DNA from: CAYMJA01 sp964391095
Lineage (GTDB): Bacteria; Patescibacteriota; Minisyncoccia; Minisyncoccales; GWA2-38-27
Reading direction: 5' to 3'
NCBI GenBank assembly: GCA_964391095.1
Contig: CAYMJA010000001.1
Coordinates: 1 to 64,000 of the forward strand
DNA length: 64,000 nucleotides
Shown here: piece after piece, positions 30,850 through 39,480 of the stretch
Numbering within the stretch: position 1 is the first letter of the stretch
Layout of the letters: each line of letters begins with the position of its first letter
Notes under the pieces: model-generated
Told to the model about the DNA's origin: nothing
The model's input: the letters and a program-made list of their open reading frames with translations, nothing else
Database searches by the model: none
Translations under genes and position numbers: made by a program

Positions 30850-31359
30850 CTAAAGCAACTCTAGATTTCGCAAGGTCTTTTCATAAACTTCTAATACTCT
30901 TTTTGCCTGGTCCAAGGTTAATCGATAATCAGGGTCGTGGACAATGTTGTCGCGGGTTTTGTGGGCTTTCCAAACTTCTTCCAGATTAGGTAAAACAGAT
31001 AGGTCTATTTGCTCCAACCTTTGAGCAGAACTATCCCCTTTATACCCCATCTTCTTTAAAACAGCATCTAATAAACCGTCTGCCTCAATTACCGCCAGCT
31101 TGTATTCGGCCTCTCTATCGGTCTCTAATCTTTTAATAATCTTATTCCAGTGTTTAAAGGTCTCCTTTACCCCAAAGGGTCGATAAGTGACAAACTCTGT
31201 TAGTGCTTCTAAATAACGACTCCTCATCCAGCTGCTTTTTAGGAGAAGAATAATAAGACCTATTAGAAGAATTAAAGAAATAAGTATAAAAATAATTTTG
31301 AGATATAGGAAATGTCCCGTAAATTCAGGATGTACAATGAAATAAATTATATTTTCCAT
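30850..31359 (-). CDS. membrane-anchored protein with HEPN-like motif
   Basis: A protein of about 169 residues when started at the ATG at 31359 (MENIIYF). One transmembrane helix at about 19-43, then a helical cytoplasmic domain. Near the C-terminus KTRDNIVHDPDY has the R-x4-H pattern of HEPN-type domains, followed by LDQAKRVLEVYEKTLRNLE. HEPN membership is inference from this motif and the all-helical character. It is encoded after gatA and closed by the long palindrome. An upstream ATG at 31389 would overlap gatA. Confidence 0.72.
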   Translation of the reverse strand: MENIIYFIVHPEFTGHFLYLKIIFILISLILLIGLIILLLKSSWMRSRYLEALTEFVTYRPFGVKETFKHWNKIIKRLETDREAEYKLAVIEADGLLDAVLKKMGYKGDSSAQRLEQIDLSVLPNLEEVWKAHKTRDNIVHDPDYRLTLDQAKRVLEVYEKTLRNLELL

Positions 31360-31378
31360 TTTAGTTAAATTATGTAGT

Positions 31379-32818
31379 TTAAGTTGCAATTACTTGACCA
31401 ATTTTTAAAATTTTATTCTCCTCAAACGGTTTTCCAATAATCTGTAAACCAACGGGCAACTTTCCTACAAAGCCGACTGGGATAGAAACGGCTGGCAAGC
31501 CAACTAAGTTTGGGGAAACAGTAAAAATATCAGAAAGATACATTAAAAGAGGGTCTTTAATTTTTTCACCGATTTTAAATGCCGGGGTTGGTGAGGTCGG
31601 GGTTAAAATAATGTCAACCTTTTGAAATGCCTTATCAAAATCTTCTTTAATTAATGTCCTAACCCTCTGGGCTCTTAAATAATAAGCATCATAATAACCA
31701 GCAGAAAGAGCATAAGTGCCAAGCATAATTCTTCTTTTAACCTCATCTCCAAAACCCTCTGCTCTACTTTGTAAATAAACGTCTAATAAAGTTTTGACAT
31801 TCGACCCCTCGCCCTGGCTAAGAGACAAAGAGCTTGATAGTCCGTATTTTATCCCGTCGTATCTGGCCAAATTGGCTGATGCTTCAGAGTTAGTAATAAG
31901 ATAATAAGTAGCCAAAGCGTATTTTGTATGGGCTAAACTAACTTTTTCAATTTTCGCCCCAAGATTTTCAAATTTTTTAATAGCTGTTTTAATTACTTTT
32001 TCGACTTCAGGGTCCATACCTTTAATAAAATATTCTTTTGGAACACCAATCTTTAATTTCGGAATTTGGGGTTTGGGATTTGGAGTTTTAGATTCGACGC
32101 TAGTTGAATCTTTTGGGTCTTTCCCGGAAATTGCTTCAAATACAATTTTAGCATCTTCGGCTGTTTTTGTTATTGGTCCTATCTGATCCAAAGAAGAAGC
32201 AAAAGCAACTAAGCCATAGCGAGAAACTGCTCCATAAGTTGGCTTTAATCCTACCACGCCGCAAAAAGAAGCCGGTTGCCTAATTGAACCACCAGTATCA
32301 GAACCCAGGGCATAGCAACATAAGTCAGCGGCTACGGCAGCCGCTGACCCTCCAGAAGTTCCGCCAGGCACCCGGGTTAAATCATAAGGATTTTTTGTTG
32401 GAAAAAATGCTGAATTTTCAGTCGAAGACCCCATAGCAAATTCATCTAAATTTGTTTTTCCTAAAATTACTGCTCCGAGTTTTTTAAGTTTTTCTATACA
32501 GGTAGCATCATAAGGCGCAATATAATCTTCAAGGATTTTGGAAGCACAGCTTAGCTTAATTCCCTCAATTAAAATATTATCTTTAACAGCTAAAGGAATT
32601 CCAGCCAGAACCGAAATATTTCTACCAACAGAGATTAAATCATCAATTTTTTTTGCCTGGGAAAGAGCTAATTTTTCTGTAACTGTTAAATAGGCGGAAA
32701 TTTCTTTATCGACTTTTTTAATTCTATCCAAAAATGCTTTAGTCAACTCTAAAGCAGAGAACTTTTTTTTCAATAGTCCCTGATGAGCTTGGCTTATGGT
32801 TAATTTACGAAGTTCCAC
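31379..32818 (-). CDS. gatA: Asp/Glu-tRNA amidotransferase subunit A
   Basis: A 479-residue amidase subunit that releases ammonia from glutamine. The Ser-cisSer-Lys triad is visible: K79 (IPLAVKDN), the GGTSGGSAAAVAA stretch at 152-164 and SDTGGSIRQPA at about 173-183. Two in-frame low-complexity inserts occur: KTPNPKPQIPK before LKIGVPKEYF, and LSSSLSLSQGEGSNVKT before LDVYLQSRAEGFG. gatC lies just upstream. Confidence 0.97.
   Translation of the reverse strand: MELRKLTISQAHQGLLKKKFSALELTKAFLDRIKKVDKEISAYLTVTEKLALSQAKKIDDLISVGRNISVLAGIPLAVKDNILIEGIKLSCASKILEDYIAPYDATCIEKLKKLGAVILGKTNLDEFAMGSSTENSAFFPTKNPYDLTRVPGGTSGGSAAAVAADLCCYALGSDTGGSIRQPASFCGVVGLKPTYGAVSRYGLVAFASSLDQIGPITKTAEDAKIVFEAISGKDPKDSTSVESKTPNPKPQIPKLKIGVPKEYFIKGMDPEVEKVIKTAIKKFENLGAKIEKVSLAHTKYALATYYLITNSEASANLARYDGIKYGLSSSLSLSQGEGSNVKTLLDVYLQSRAEGFGDEVKRRIMLGTYALSAGYYDAYYLRAQRVRTLIKEDFDKAFQKVDIILTPTSPTPAFKIGEKIKDPLLMYLSDIFTVSPNLVGLPAVSIPVGFVGKLPVGLQIIGKPFEENKILKIGQVIAT
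31798..31835. repeat. probable decayed palindrome in gatA
   Basis: CGACCCCTCGCCCTGG followed by CTAAGAGACAAAG; one arm of a GC-rich element is clear, the other is eroded. Encodes SLSLSQGEGSN. Confidence 0.45.
32058..32090. repeat. phrase repeat in gatA
   Basis: GGAATTTGGGGTTTGGGATTTGG in units of about seven bases, in frame, related to 28260-28326. Confidence 0.6.
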
Positions 32819-32863
32819 AATTCAGCGAACAACGAACAGTATCTAATTCATTTTGTCCATTGT

Positions 32864-33169
32864 TTATTGAAAAATTGCTTTGACCTTAATATGTCTATTC
32901 TTTCTCTGTGGGGCTGCTTCTACTAATTCATTCTTTACTTCGCTTTTTTGGGGTTTTTCTATATCTTCTCTTGTGATATTTAGCTTTCTATTTAAAAAAT
33001 GTTCAGCCGGATGAAAGGTCGGTTCAACTCTGGAAACATTAACCCCTTTTAACAAATTAAAATAATCTAAAATCGAAGAAAGCTCTTTTCTGAATTTTCC
33101 TTCCTCTTTTTTAGTAACACCTAATCTAGCAAGTTTAGCAATATGTTGAACATCTTTTTTCGAAATCAT
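32864..33169 (-). CDS. gatC: Asp/Glu-tRNA amidotransferase subunit C
   Basis: A 101-residue scaffold subunit wrapping GatA and GatB. MISKKDVQHIAKLARLGVTKKEEGKF and LSSILDYFNLLKGVNVSRVEPTFH are typical. It lies 45 bases upstream of gatA on the same strand with a repeat-like gap (GAACAACGAACAG). Confidence 0.94.
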   Translation of the reverse strand: MISKKDVQHIAKLARLGVTKKEEGKFRKELSSILDYFNLLKGVNVSRVEPTFHPAEHFLNRKLNITREDIEKPQKSEVKNELVEAAPQRKNRHIKVKAIFQ

Positions 33170-33203
33170 ACTTAATACCTAATAGTTAATACTTAATACT
33201 TAA

Positions 33204-34256
33204 TTAACGAGGCGCTTCCATATCCTCTGTTCCTGTCAATACTTCGTGTAACTCATCAAGTTTTTCTAAAACCATTCCCGCCCCTCTAACCATGGCTGTT
33301 ATTGAATCTTCAATAATTTGAGTAGGAATTCTTACTTCTTGTTGAATTAAAATATCCAATCCTCTTAAAAGACCACCGCCACCAGCAAGATAGATTCCTT
33401 TTGACATAATGTCAGCTAAAAGCTCAGGAGGGGTTTCTTCTATTGTGGTCTTTACGGCTGTAACAATTTGTCCTATTGATTTTTCCAAAGCATGTCTTAT
33501 GTCCTCATCAGAAATCAAAATTTCTTCTGGAAGTCCGGTTATTATATTTCTGCCTCGTAAGGGAAGCTCTTTTCTCTCTTTTAAAGGAAAAGCGGAACCA
33601 ATTTCAATTTTAGTCCTCTCAGCTGTCCTCTCACCAATTAATAACTTATATTCTTCTTGAACAAATTGAATTATATCTTCGTTAAGTTTATCTCCAGCAA
33701 CACGAATACTTTTGGCAATAACTATTCCGCCAAGAGAAATTACTGCTACTTCGGTGGTCCCTCCTCCGATATCAACGATAAAATTACCTCCTGCTTCCTG
33801 AACAGCTAATCTTGCCCCGATAGCAGCTGCCATTGGCTCTTCTATTAAAAACACCCGCCTGGCACCAGCATTTTTTGCAGCATCGCAAACCGCTTTTCTC
33901 TCAACCTCGGTCACTCCATAGGGAATTCCAATAATAACCCTGGGGCGAGGTCCCAAAACAAATTTCCCCTTGTGAACTTTCTCAATAAAATATCTTAGCA
34001 TTTGCTCTGTAACTTCAAAATCAGAAATTACTCCATCACGCAAGGGCCTGGTGGCAACAATATAAGCCGGGGTTCGACCAACCATTTTTTGGGCCTCTTC
34101 ACCAATTGCCAAGATTTGACCCGTTTTTTGATTTATGGCTACCACCGAGGGCTCATTAATAACTATCCCTCTACCTTTAACATAAACCAATGAGGTAGCG
34201 GTTCCCAAATCAATAGCTATATCGTCTGAAAAATAGGAAAAAAATTTATTAATCAT
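33204..34256 (-). CDS. mreB: rod-shape protein MreB, paralog 1
   Basis: A 350-residue actin-family ATPase organising lateral wall synthesis. Phosphate 1: DIAIDLGTATSLVYVKGRG; connect 1 NEPSVVAI; phosphate 2: NFIVDIGGGTTEVAVISLGG; adenosine motif YLAGGGGLLRGLD. The N-terminus MINKFFSYFSDD is a possible membrane-binding amphipathic helix. A second MreB is at 37097. It is downstream of rseP. No mreC or mreD is visible in the window. Confidence 0.96.
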   Translation of the reverse strand: MINKFFSYFSDDIAIDLGTATSLVYVKGRGIVINEPSVVAINQKTGQILAIGEEAQKMVGRTPAYIVATRPLRDGVISDFEVTEQMLRYFIEKVHKGKFVLGPRPRVIIGIPYGVTEVERKAVCDAAKNAGARRVFLIEEPMAAAIGARLAVQEAGGNFIVDIGGGTTEVAVISLGGIVIAKSIRVAGDKLNEDIIQFVQEEYKLLIGERTAERTKIEIGSAFPLKERKELPLRGRNIITGLPEEILISDEDIRHALEKSIGQIVTAVKTTIEETPPELLADIMSKGIYLAGGGGLLRGLDILIQQEVRIPTQIIEDSITAMVRGAGMVLEKLDELHEVLTGTEDMEAPR

Positions 34257-34289
34257 AGAAGGATGACACCTTAAATTATAAAATTTGAA

Positions 34290-35375
34290 TTAGAAAATTC
34301 TGGCGATATCTTTTATTGTTACACAAATCATTAAAGCAATTAATAGAAAAAAGAAAAAGACAGTAATTTTTTGCTCAATCTTTTGACTTACTGGCTTTCC
34401 TCTTATTTTTTCAACAATAAGAAACAACAGCCACCCACCATCCAGGGCAGGAATAGGTAAAATATTAATTAAAGCTAAACAAATAGAGATTACAGCTATA
34501 AAGTGTAAAAAATAACTTATTCCTAAAATTCCTACTTGAGCGAATAGTTCAAAAATTCCTACCGGTCCCCTTAATTCAACACCAGGGGGCATTCCTTCGC
34601 CCTGAACCAAACTTGCAATAGTCATTCCCCATCCCTTCATTACAATCACAGTCAAGTTACTGGTAGCTAAAATTCCTTGAATTGGAGCTTGGTACCAAGG
34701 ATAGGACTTCAGGGCCGTTCTAATCAAAGATACTCCCATCGGACCTTCATCTTTAGGAGGTACCTCTCGCGGAATCAAGGAAACATCAAAAATTTCTTTC
34801 CCTCGTTGAATTGTTAAAGTAATCTCTTGACCTTTGTACTTTTCTGTAAGTTTTTGAACCTCATTTGTTTTATTTATTGAAAATTGGTCATTGAGAATTG
34901 AAAATTCTCTGATAGTGTCTCCAATTCTTATCCCCGCTTCTTCTGCCGGAGAAGCCGGGGAAACGGTCATAATTTGAACTTTCGGGTTAACTAAATTACC
35001 ATTATCATCATCTCCTATCTGCATGGGAACGCCCAGATACATTACAATGGTTAGTAAAATTGCGGCAACCACCCAAAAGGAGATAACACCGCCCAAAATA
35101 ATTAAAGCTTTTTGCCAAAAAGGTTTAGTGCTAAAACTCCGAGGATTATCAATTCTTTCCTCGTGTCCGTAAATCTTAACAAAAGCTCCGAATGGTAAAA
35201 GGTTTAAAGAATAAATTGTCTCCCCTATTTTTTTTCCAAAAAGCCGGGGAGGATAACCTATGCCAAACTCTTCAACTTTTACTCCAAATTTCTTTGCCAA
35301 AGCAAAGTGCCCTAACTCATGAAGAACTACTAAGCAGATGAGACTAAAAAATGCAATAAGAATAGTTAAAAGCAT
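34290..35375 (-). CDS. rseP: RseP-like site-2 (M50) metalloprotease
   Basis: A 361-residue intramembrane zinc protease. HELGH at 19-23 in the first transmembrane helix; the third zinc ligand motif is NILPIPALDGG near 312; hydrophobic helices are at about 1-22, 95-117, 280-305 and 335-358. One PDZ domain at about 125-205. Within it, a stretch REFSILNDQFSINKT is encoded by a phrase repeat. Possible partner for the ECF sigma system, but it is 22 kb away; its position next to frr and mreB is the more usual housekeeping one. Confidence 0.93.
   Translation of the reverse strand: MLLTILIAFFSLICLVVLHELGHFALAKKFGVKVEEFGIGYPPRLFGKKIGETIYSLNLLPFGAFVKIYGHEERIDNPRSFSTKPFWQKALIILGGVISFWVVAAILLTIVMYLGVPMQIGDDDNGNLVNPKVQIMTVSPASPAEEAGIRIGDTIREFSILNDQFSINKTNEVQKLTEKYKGQEITLTIQRGKEIFDVSLIPREVPPKDEGPMGVSLIRTALKSYPWYQAPIQGILATSNLTVIVMKGWGMTIASLVQGEGMPPGVELRGPVGIFELFAQVGILGISYFLHFIAVISICLALINILPIPALDGGWLLFLIVEKIRGKPVSQKIEQKITVFFFFLLIALMICVTIKDIARIF
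34876..34910. repeat. phrase repeat in rseP PDZ domain
   Basis: ATTGAAAATTGG, CATTGAGAATTGAAAATT: near-tandem units, translated FSILNDQFSIN. Confidence 0.6.
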
Positions 35376-35398
35376 AAATTTTTATTTTGCGGAGACGT

Positions 35399-35956
35399 TT
35401 ACTCCATTATTTCCTTCTTTTTTCTTTCCCCTATTTCCCCAATTTTTTTATTATATTCATCGATTAAATCTTGAAGTTCATCTTTTGCTCGAAATTTATC
35501 ATCCTCGCGGATTTCTCCTGCTCCGAATCTTTCCTGTATTTCTCGCCAGGCTTCTTCTCGCCATCGCCTTATTGTTTTTCGAGCTTCTTCTTGTTTCACC
35601 GACAAAACTCGAAGTAAATCTTTTCGATATTCCTCGCTTAAAAGAGGTAAAGAAATACGAATTACATCTTTATCAACCACCGGAGACATTCCTATACCCG
35701 ATTGTAGAATTGCTTTCTCAATTGATTCAATGTATGATTTATCCCAGGGTTGAACAAGAATCTGCCGAGAGCCTGGTAAAGATATGGCAGCCAATTGTTT
35801 TAAAGAAAACTTTTCTCCAAAACAATCAACAATGATATTTTCAACCAAAGAAGGCGAAGCCCTGCCTGTTCGAAGTTTCATCAATTCCCTCTCTAAAAAA
35901 TTGATGGCTTTATCAAATTCAGGTCTAATTTTGTCAATGATTTCTTTGTAAGACAC
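35399..35956 (-). CDS. frr: ribosome recycling factor
   Basis: A 185-residue protein that splits post-termination ribosomes with EF-G. LMKLRTGRASPSLVENIIVDCFG, AAISLPGSRQILVQPWDKS and IRISLPLLSEEYRKDL are diagnostic. I start at the GTG at 35956 (MSYKEIIDKI), which gives the standard length; TATAAT lies 15 bases upstream, so the leader would be only about eight bases. A longer frame from a TTG inside the GCGGCGAAGCCGC hairpin is unlikely. Confidence 0.93.
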   Translation of the reverse strand: MSYKEIIDKIRPEFDKAINFLERELMKLRTGRASPSLVENIIVDCFGEKFSLKQLAAISLPGSRQILVQPWDKSYIESIEKAILQSGIGMSPVVDKDVIRISLPLLSEEYRKDLLRVLSVKQEEARKTIRRWREEAWREIQERFGAGEIREDDKFRAKDELQDLIDEYNKKIGEIGERKKKEIME

Positions 35957-35971
35957 GTTGATTAATTCAAG

Positions 35972-35996
35972 ATTATAATTGCGGCGAAGCCGCAAT
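35972..35996 (-). promoter_or_regulatory. frr -10 box beside a small palindrome
   Basis: TATAAT (35972-35977) abuts a perfect ATTGCGGC-GAA-GCCGCAAT palindrome (35978-35996) that covers the spacer region. A -35 is not obvious. Confidence 0.45.
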
Positions 35997-36010
35997 ATGT
36001 TTTTTATACC

Positions 36011-36047
36011 TTAGCGAATCAAGGTTCTGACGAAGTCGGGTTCTTAC
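36011..36047. repeat. two-hairpin intergenic repeat, copy 2
   Basis: CCTTAGCGAATCAAGG then TTCTGACGAAGTCGGGTTC, matching the copy at 3731-3773. It lies in the holB-frr gap. Confidence 0.7.
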
Positions 36048-37006
36048 ATTTCCATTAATAAAATTTCAAGAGCTAATTTTGAATTAACGTTAGTAGTTGA
36101 AACCAAAAAATTCGTTGATTGAATAAGTTTAAGAATGTTTTTAAGTTTAGATAAAGAGCAATAGTGAAAAGCATCAGTCTTTTTTATGGTAGAACTTGAA
36201 CGGCATTCGGTCAATCTAAAAAGAAATATATTTCTAAGATATCTCAACCAAGTATCCAAAATTTTTTTGAAATTGTCTATTGGAATGTTAGACAAATCTT
36301 TAGCATATTTAAAACGAAACGCCAATTCCGAATTACTAATTTTAATAAGATCTGAAATAAGTTTCTGTTGATTTTTAAGTTTCTGAGAATCCAAAAGAAA
36401 ATTTATAGCCATTCCCGGCCTTCCTAAGGAAAGCAAGGCAAGATACTCTGCCTCGCTTTGTGAAACCCCTCGATTTATGAGATAATCTTCAATCTCTTCA
36501 CTTTCAACCGGCAAAAATCTAAGTTTTTGAACTCGAGAAAGAATAGTTGGCAGCAAGATTTCAGGATATTCGGTTATCAAAATTAAAAGGGTTTTACCTT
36601 TTGGTTCTTCAAGTATCTTTAAAAAAGAGTTTTGAGCCTCCCGAGTCATTAAATGAGCTTTATCTATAACCACCGCCTTGAAGAAAGTTGAATAGGAACG
36701 GAGAGATAGTTTCCAAATAAGGTCTCTTATTTGAGATATTTGAATTCCCTCCTCAGCAATTTTTGGTTCTATTAAATTGAAATCAGGGTGTAGCCCTTTT
36801 TGAACGTCCCGGCAACTTCTGCAAATCTGACAAGGCCTTTTAGAAATATCTTTCTCTTCACAATTTAAATATTTAACAAATTCAATGGCTAAAGTTTTTT
36901 TCCCTAATTGCTCCTGTCCATAAAATAAAAGAGCATGAGGAATTTTTCCCATTTTTTCTAACTTTCTTAAAAACTGTCTTTGTTTTTGATGACCAATAAT
37001 TTTCAT
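36044..37006 (-). CDS. holB: DNA polymerase III delta-prime subunit
   Basis: A 320-residue clamp-loader ATPase-fold protein. Degenerate P-loop YGQEQLGKKT near 29-38, zinc cysteines CQICRSCRDVQKG following C49, DKAHLMTREAQNSFLKILEEP as the Walker B/sensor region, and ILSRVQKLRF (SRC-like motif with SRV). The C-terminal collar domain is divergent. Weak ATPase motifs agree with a delta-prime role. It is followed by frr after a repeat. Confidence 0.9.
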   Translation of the reverse strand: MKIIGHQKQRQFLRKLEKMGKIPHALLFYGQEQLGKKTLAIEFVKYLNCEEKDISKRPCQICRSCRDVQKGLHPDFNLIEPKIAEEGIQISQIRDLIWKLSLRSYSTFFKAVVIDKAHLMTREAQNSFLKILEEPKGKTLLILITEYPEILLPTILSRVQKLRFLPVESEEIEDYLINRGVSQSEAEYLALLSLGRPGMAINFLLDSQKLKNQQKLISDLIKISNSELAFRFKYAKDLSNIPIDNFKKILDTWLRYLRNIFLFRLTECRSSSTIKKTDAFHYCSLSKLKNILKLIQSTNFLVSTTNVNSKLALEILLMEM

Positions 37007-37015
37007 TGTTATAAT

Positions 37016-37094
37016 GTTAGAATGTTAGAATGTTAGATCGCTCGCTCCGCTCGCTTATTCTAATGTTGTAATGTAACATTAGAATATTAGAACA
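37016..37094. repeat. AACATTAGAA / CCGCTCGCTTATT repeat, copy 1
   Basis: Tandem AATGTTAG units, then GCTCGCTCCGCTCGCTTATT, then arms TTCTAATGTT and AACATTAGAA around seven bases. A related copy is at 60866-60938. It fills the mreB2-holB gap. Confidence 0.7.
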
Positions 37095-37096
37095 TC

Positions 37097-38140
37097 TTAC
37101 TTTTTCGCCATTATACTCTTTTTATAGACCTCAAGGTTTTCAAGCACTACCCCTGTTCCCTTAGCTACGCAAAATAAAGGTTCATCAGCTAAAAAACAAG
37201 GAACACCAGTAGATCGAGCAATAAGTTCATCAATCCTTCTAAGCATTGCTCCCCCTCCAGAAAGAACCATTCCTTTATCTATGATATCAGCTGAAAGTTC
37301 AGGGGGCGTATCTTTCAAAACCGTCTTAATTATTTGAACAATTTCATTAAGTCGGTCGAAAATTGCCTCTTGAATTTCATTAGATGAAATTTTAAGATTT
37401 CGGGGCAATCCTGAAATTAAATCTCGACCTCGAATTTCTAACCTCTTCTCAGAAATCTGTTCACCCTTAGAAGAGCCGGAAAATGCAACCTTTTCTGGTA
37501 AAGCTGTGCCGATTTTTATTTTTATTTCTTCGGCAGTTTGCTCGCCGATAGCCAAATTATGCTTTTGTTTGATGTAATTTGAAATTGCCTGGTCTATTTT
37601 ATCTCCACCCGCTCTCAAAGAAGAAGAGGTTACTATTCCTCCAAGAGCAATTACAGCCACCTCTGAAGTTCCTCCCCCAATGTCAACAATCATATGGCCC
37701 GAACAAGAATCAATAGGAATACCAGCACCAATCGCAGCTAAAATAGGTTCTTTGGCAACGTATACTGCTTGAGCACCCGCTGCCATCCCGGCTTCAATCA
37801 CCGCTCTTTTTTCAGTTGAGGTAATACCAGCCGGAACTCCGATTAATAATTCCGGTTTCAAAAAACTGAAAGACCCTGTTGTTTTTTTAATAAAATATTT
37901 CATCATTGCCTCGGTGACACGATAATCAGCAATCACCCCATCTTTTAATGGTCGATAAACCCTTATAGTATCTGGAGTCCGACCAGTCATTTTTTTGGCT
38001 TCTTGTCCTACTGCTAAAATTCTATTTTCAGAGACCCCAACTGCTACTACCGACGGTTCGTTCAAAACCACTCCTTTATGGGGGATAAAAACTATAGAAT
38101 TACAAGTCCCAAGATCAATGCCGATTTTTTTAGAAAACAT
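37097..38140 (-). CDS. rod-shape protein MreB, paralog 2
   Basis: A 347-residue second MreB: KIGIDLGTCNSIVFIPHKG, NEPSVVAVG, HMIVDIGGGTSEVAVIALGG and LSGGGAMLRRID. It lacks the 9-residue amphipathic N-terminus of paralog 1. It lies directly downstream of murA (five bases), tying it to wall synthesis. The two differ throughout, so the duplication is old. Confidence 0.95.
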   Translation of the reverse strand: MFSKKIGIDLGTCNSIVFIPHKGVVLNEPSVVAVGVSENRILAVGQEAKKMTGRTPDTIRVYRPLKDGVIADYRVTEAMMKYFIKKTTGSFSFLKPELLIGVPAGITSTEKRAVIEAGMAAGAQAVYVAKEPILAAIGAGIPIDSCSGHMIVDIGGGTSEVAVIALGGIVTSSSLRAGGDKIDQAISNYIKQKHNLAIGEQTAEEIKIKIGTALPEKVAFSGSSKGEQISEKRLEIRGRDLISGLPRNLKISSNEIQEAIFDRLNEIVQIIKTVLKDTPPELSADIIDKGMVLSGGGAMLRRIDELIARSTGVPCFLADEPLFCVAKGTGVVLENLEVYKKSIMAKK

Positions 38141-38145
38141 AAATA

Positions 38146-39414
38146 TTACGCCTTTATTCTCTTAATATTTGCCCCTAATTTCTGCAGGCGTTCCTCAATC
38201 CGTTCGTATCCCCTATCAATCTGATAAACATTGCCAATAATGCTTTGCCCCTTAGCGATTAAAGCCGCAGCTATTAAAGAAACCCCACCTCTTAGATCGG
38301 GAGAGGCTACCTCAATGCCATAAAGGGGGGTAGGGCCGGAAATTATTGCTCGGTGAGGGTCAGCAAAAATAATTTGTCCCCCCATTTTATTTATCTCTTC
38401 CAGATACTTTAATCTTCCTTCGTATAAAGGATCGTGAATTAAAGTTGGGCCCTTTATCTGGGTCGCTAAAACACCAAAAAGGGGAAGTAAATCAGTGGCT
38501 AAGCCAGGATAAGGCAAACTTTGAATTTTATCAATTTTTAAAGAGGTCCAGGGTTTTACTCCAATTGAGTTTTTGGAAACTCTCTGATAAGGAAGACCAA
38601 AATCTCTTAATCTTTTAAGAAAAAATTCTAAAAAGGAAAACTCTACATTTTTTACCAAAACTCTTCCTTTGGCACAAGCCGTCATTAGAATAAAGGTCCC
38701 GGCTTCAATAGGGTCTGAGATTAATTTATGCTTCACTCCTCTTAACTGTTTTTTGCCTTTCACTTCTAAGATATGAGTTCCGACCCCTTTGATTCTAACC
38801 CCCATTTTCTTCAAAAATTTACTTAATTCTTGAACGCTGTAATCGGCATCAGCATTTTTAATTATAGTCTTTTTAGGAATTAAACTGGCAAATAGTAAAA
38901 GGTTTTCGGTGGCAGTAACGCTAAATTCATTTAAAATAATTCTCCCTCCTTTTGAAAGACGGGGGAGTTCTAATTTAAAACTATTGCCCTCCGAAGAAAC
39001 CTTAACGCCCAACTGAGAAAAAGCATCCAAGTGAGTATCAACCGGCCTAGCTCCAATTAGACAACCTCCGGGCTGAGGCAATTTGGCTTTATGAAATCTA
39101 GCCAGTAAAGGCCCAAAGAATAACACTGAACCTCTAAATTTTGAAATCAAATCTTTTCTAATTTTGTCAGGATTTATGTTTTTAGCTCTAATTTTCAAAG
39201 TTCTTTTTCCCTCCCAAGAAATTTCAGCTCCTAAGCTTTCTAAGATCTTGATACTCAAAAAAACATCTTCAATTAAGGGAAGATTTTCAATAAGACAGTC
39301 CTCTTTGGTTAAAAGGGTGGCTGCTAAAAGAGGAAAGGCAGCATTCTTTGCTCCCCTCACCTCAACAATTCCTTTTAAAGGTTTTTTCCCTTGGATGATA
39401 AATTTCTCGAACAT
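38146..39414 (-). CDS. murA: UDP-GlcNAc 1-carboxyvinyltransferase
   Basis: First committed enzyme of peptidoglycan synthesis. GAKNAAFPLLAATLL (K23, N24), the active-site cysteine C118 in QPGGCLIGARPVDTH (so fosfomycin-type sensitivity would be expected), and DLRGGVSLIAAALIAKG near the C-terminus. 422 residues, a normal length. A -10 box (TAACAT) ends six bases before the ATG, implying a leaderless message from a promoter shared back-to-back with the next gene. Confidence 0.96.
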   Translation of the reverse strand: MFEKFIIQGKKPLKGIVEVRGAKNAAFPLLAATLLTKEDCLIENLPLIEDVFLSIKILESLGAEISWEGKRTLKIRAKNINPDKIRKDLISKFRGSVLFFGPLLARFHKAKLPQPGGCLIGARPVDTHLDAFSQLGVKVSSEGNSFKLELPRLSKGGRIILNEFSVTATENLLLFASLIPKKTIIKNADADYSVQELSKFLKKMGVRIKGVGTHILEVKGKKQLRGVKHKLISDPIEAGTFILMTACAKGRVLVKNVEFSFLEFFLKRLRDFGLPYQRVSKNSIGVKPWTSLKIDKIQSLPYPGLATDLLPLFGVLATQIKGPTLIHDPLYEGRLKYLEEINKMGGQIIFADPHRAIISGPTPLYGIEVASPDLRGGVSLIAAALIAKGQSIIGNVYQIDRGYERIEERLQKLGANIKRIKA

Positions 39415-39420
39415 AATTTT

Positions 39421-39471
39421 ATGTTAAACCAAAACTCAGAAATTGGCAAGCCCTTTAAATTAAGGTAAGAT
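39421..39471. promoter_or_regulatory. divergent murA / PEGA-gene promoters sharing a -35
   Basis: Minus strand: TTGCCA, 17 nt, TAACAT (39421-39426). Plus strand: TTGGCA (39443-39448), 17 nt, TAAGAT (39466-39471). The two -35 hexamers overlap in TTGGCAA, so only one polymerase can bind at once. Both promoters give leaders of 0-3 nt. Confidence 0.65.
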
Positions 39472-39480
39472 AAAAATAAT

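Noticed and set aside
35957..35995. Longer frr start in the GCGGCGAAGCCGC hairpin
   Set aside because: It needs a TTG inside a palindrome and exceeds the usual 185 residues.
38930..38970. Possible palindromic insert in murA (LPRLSKGG)
   Set aside because: The CTCCC/GGGAG match is short and the protein has nearly the expected length at this point.
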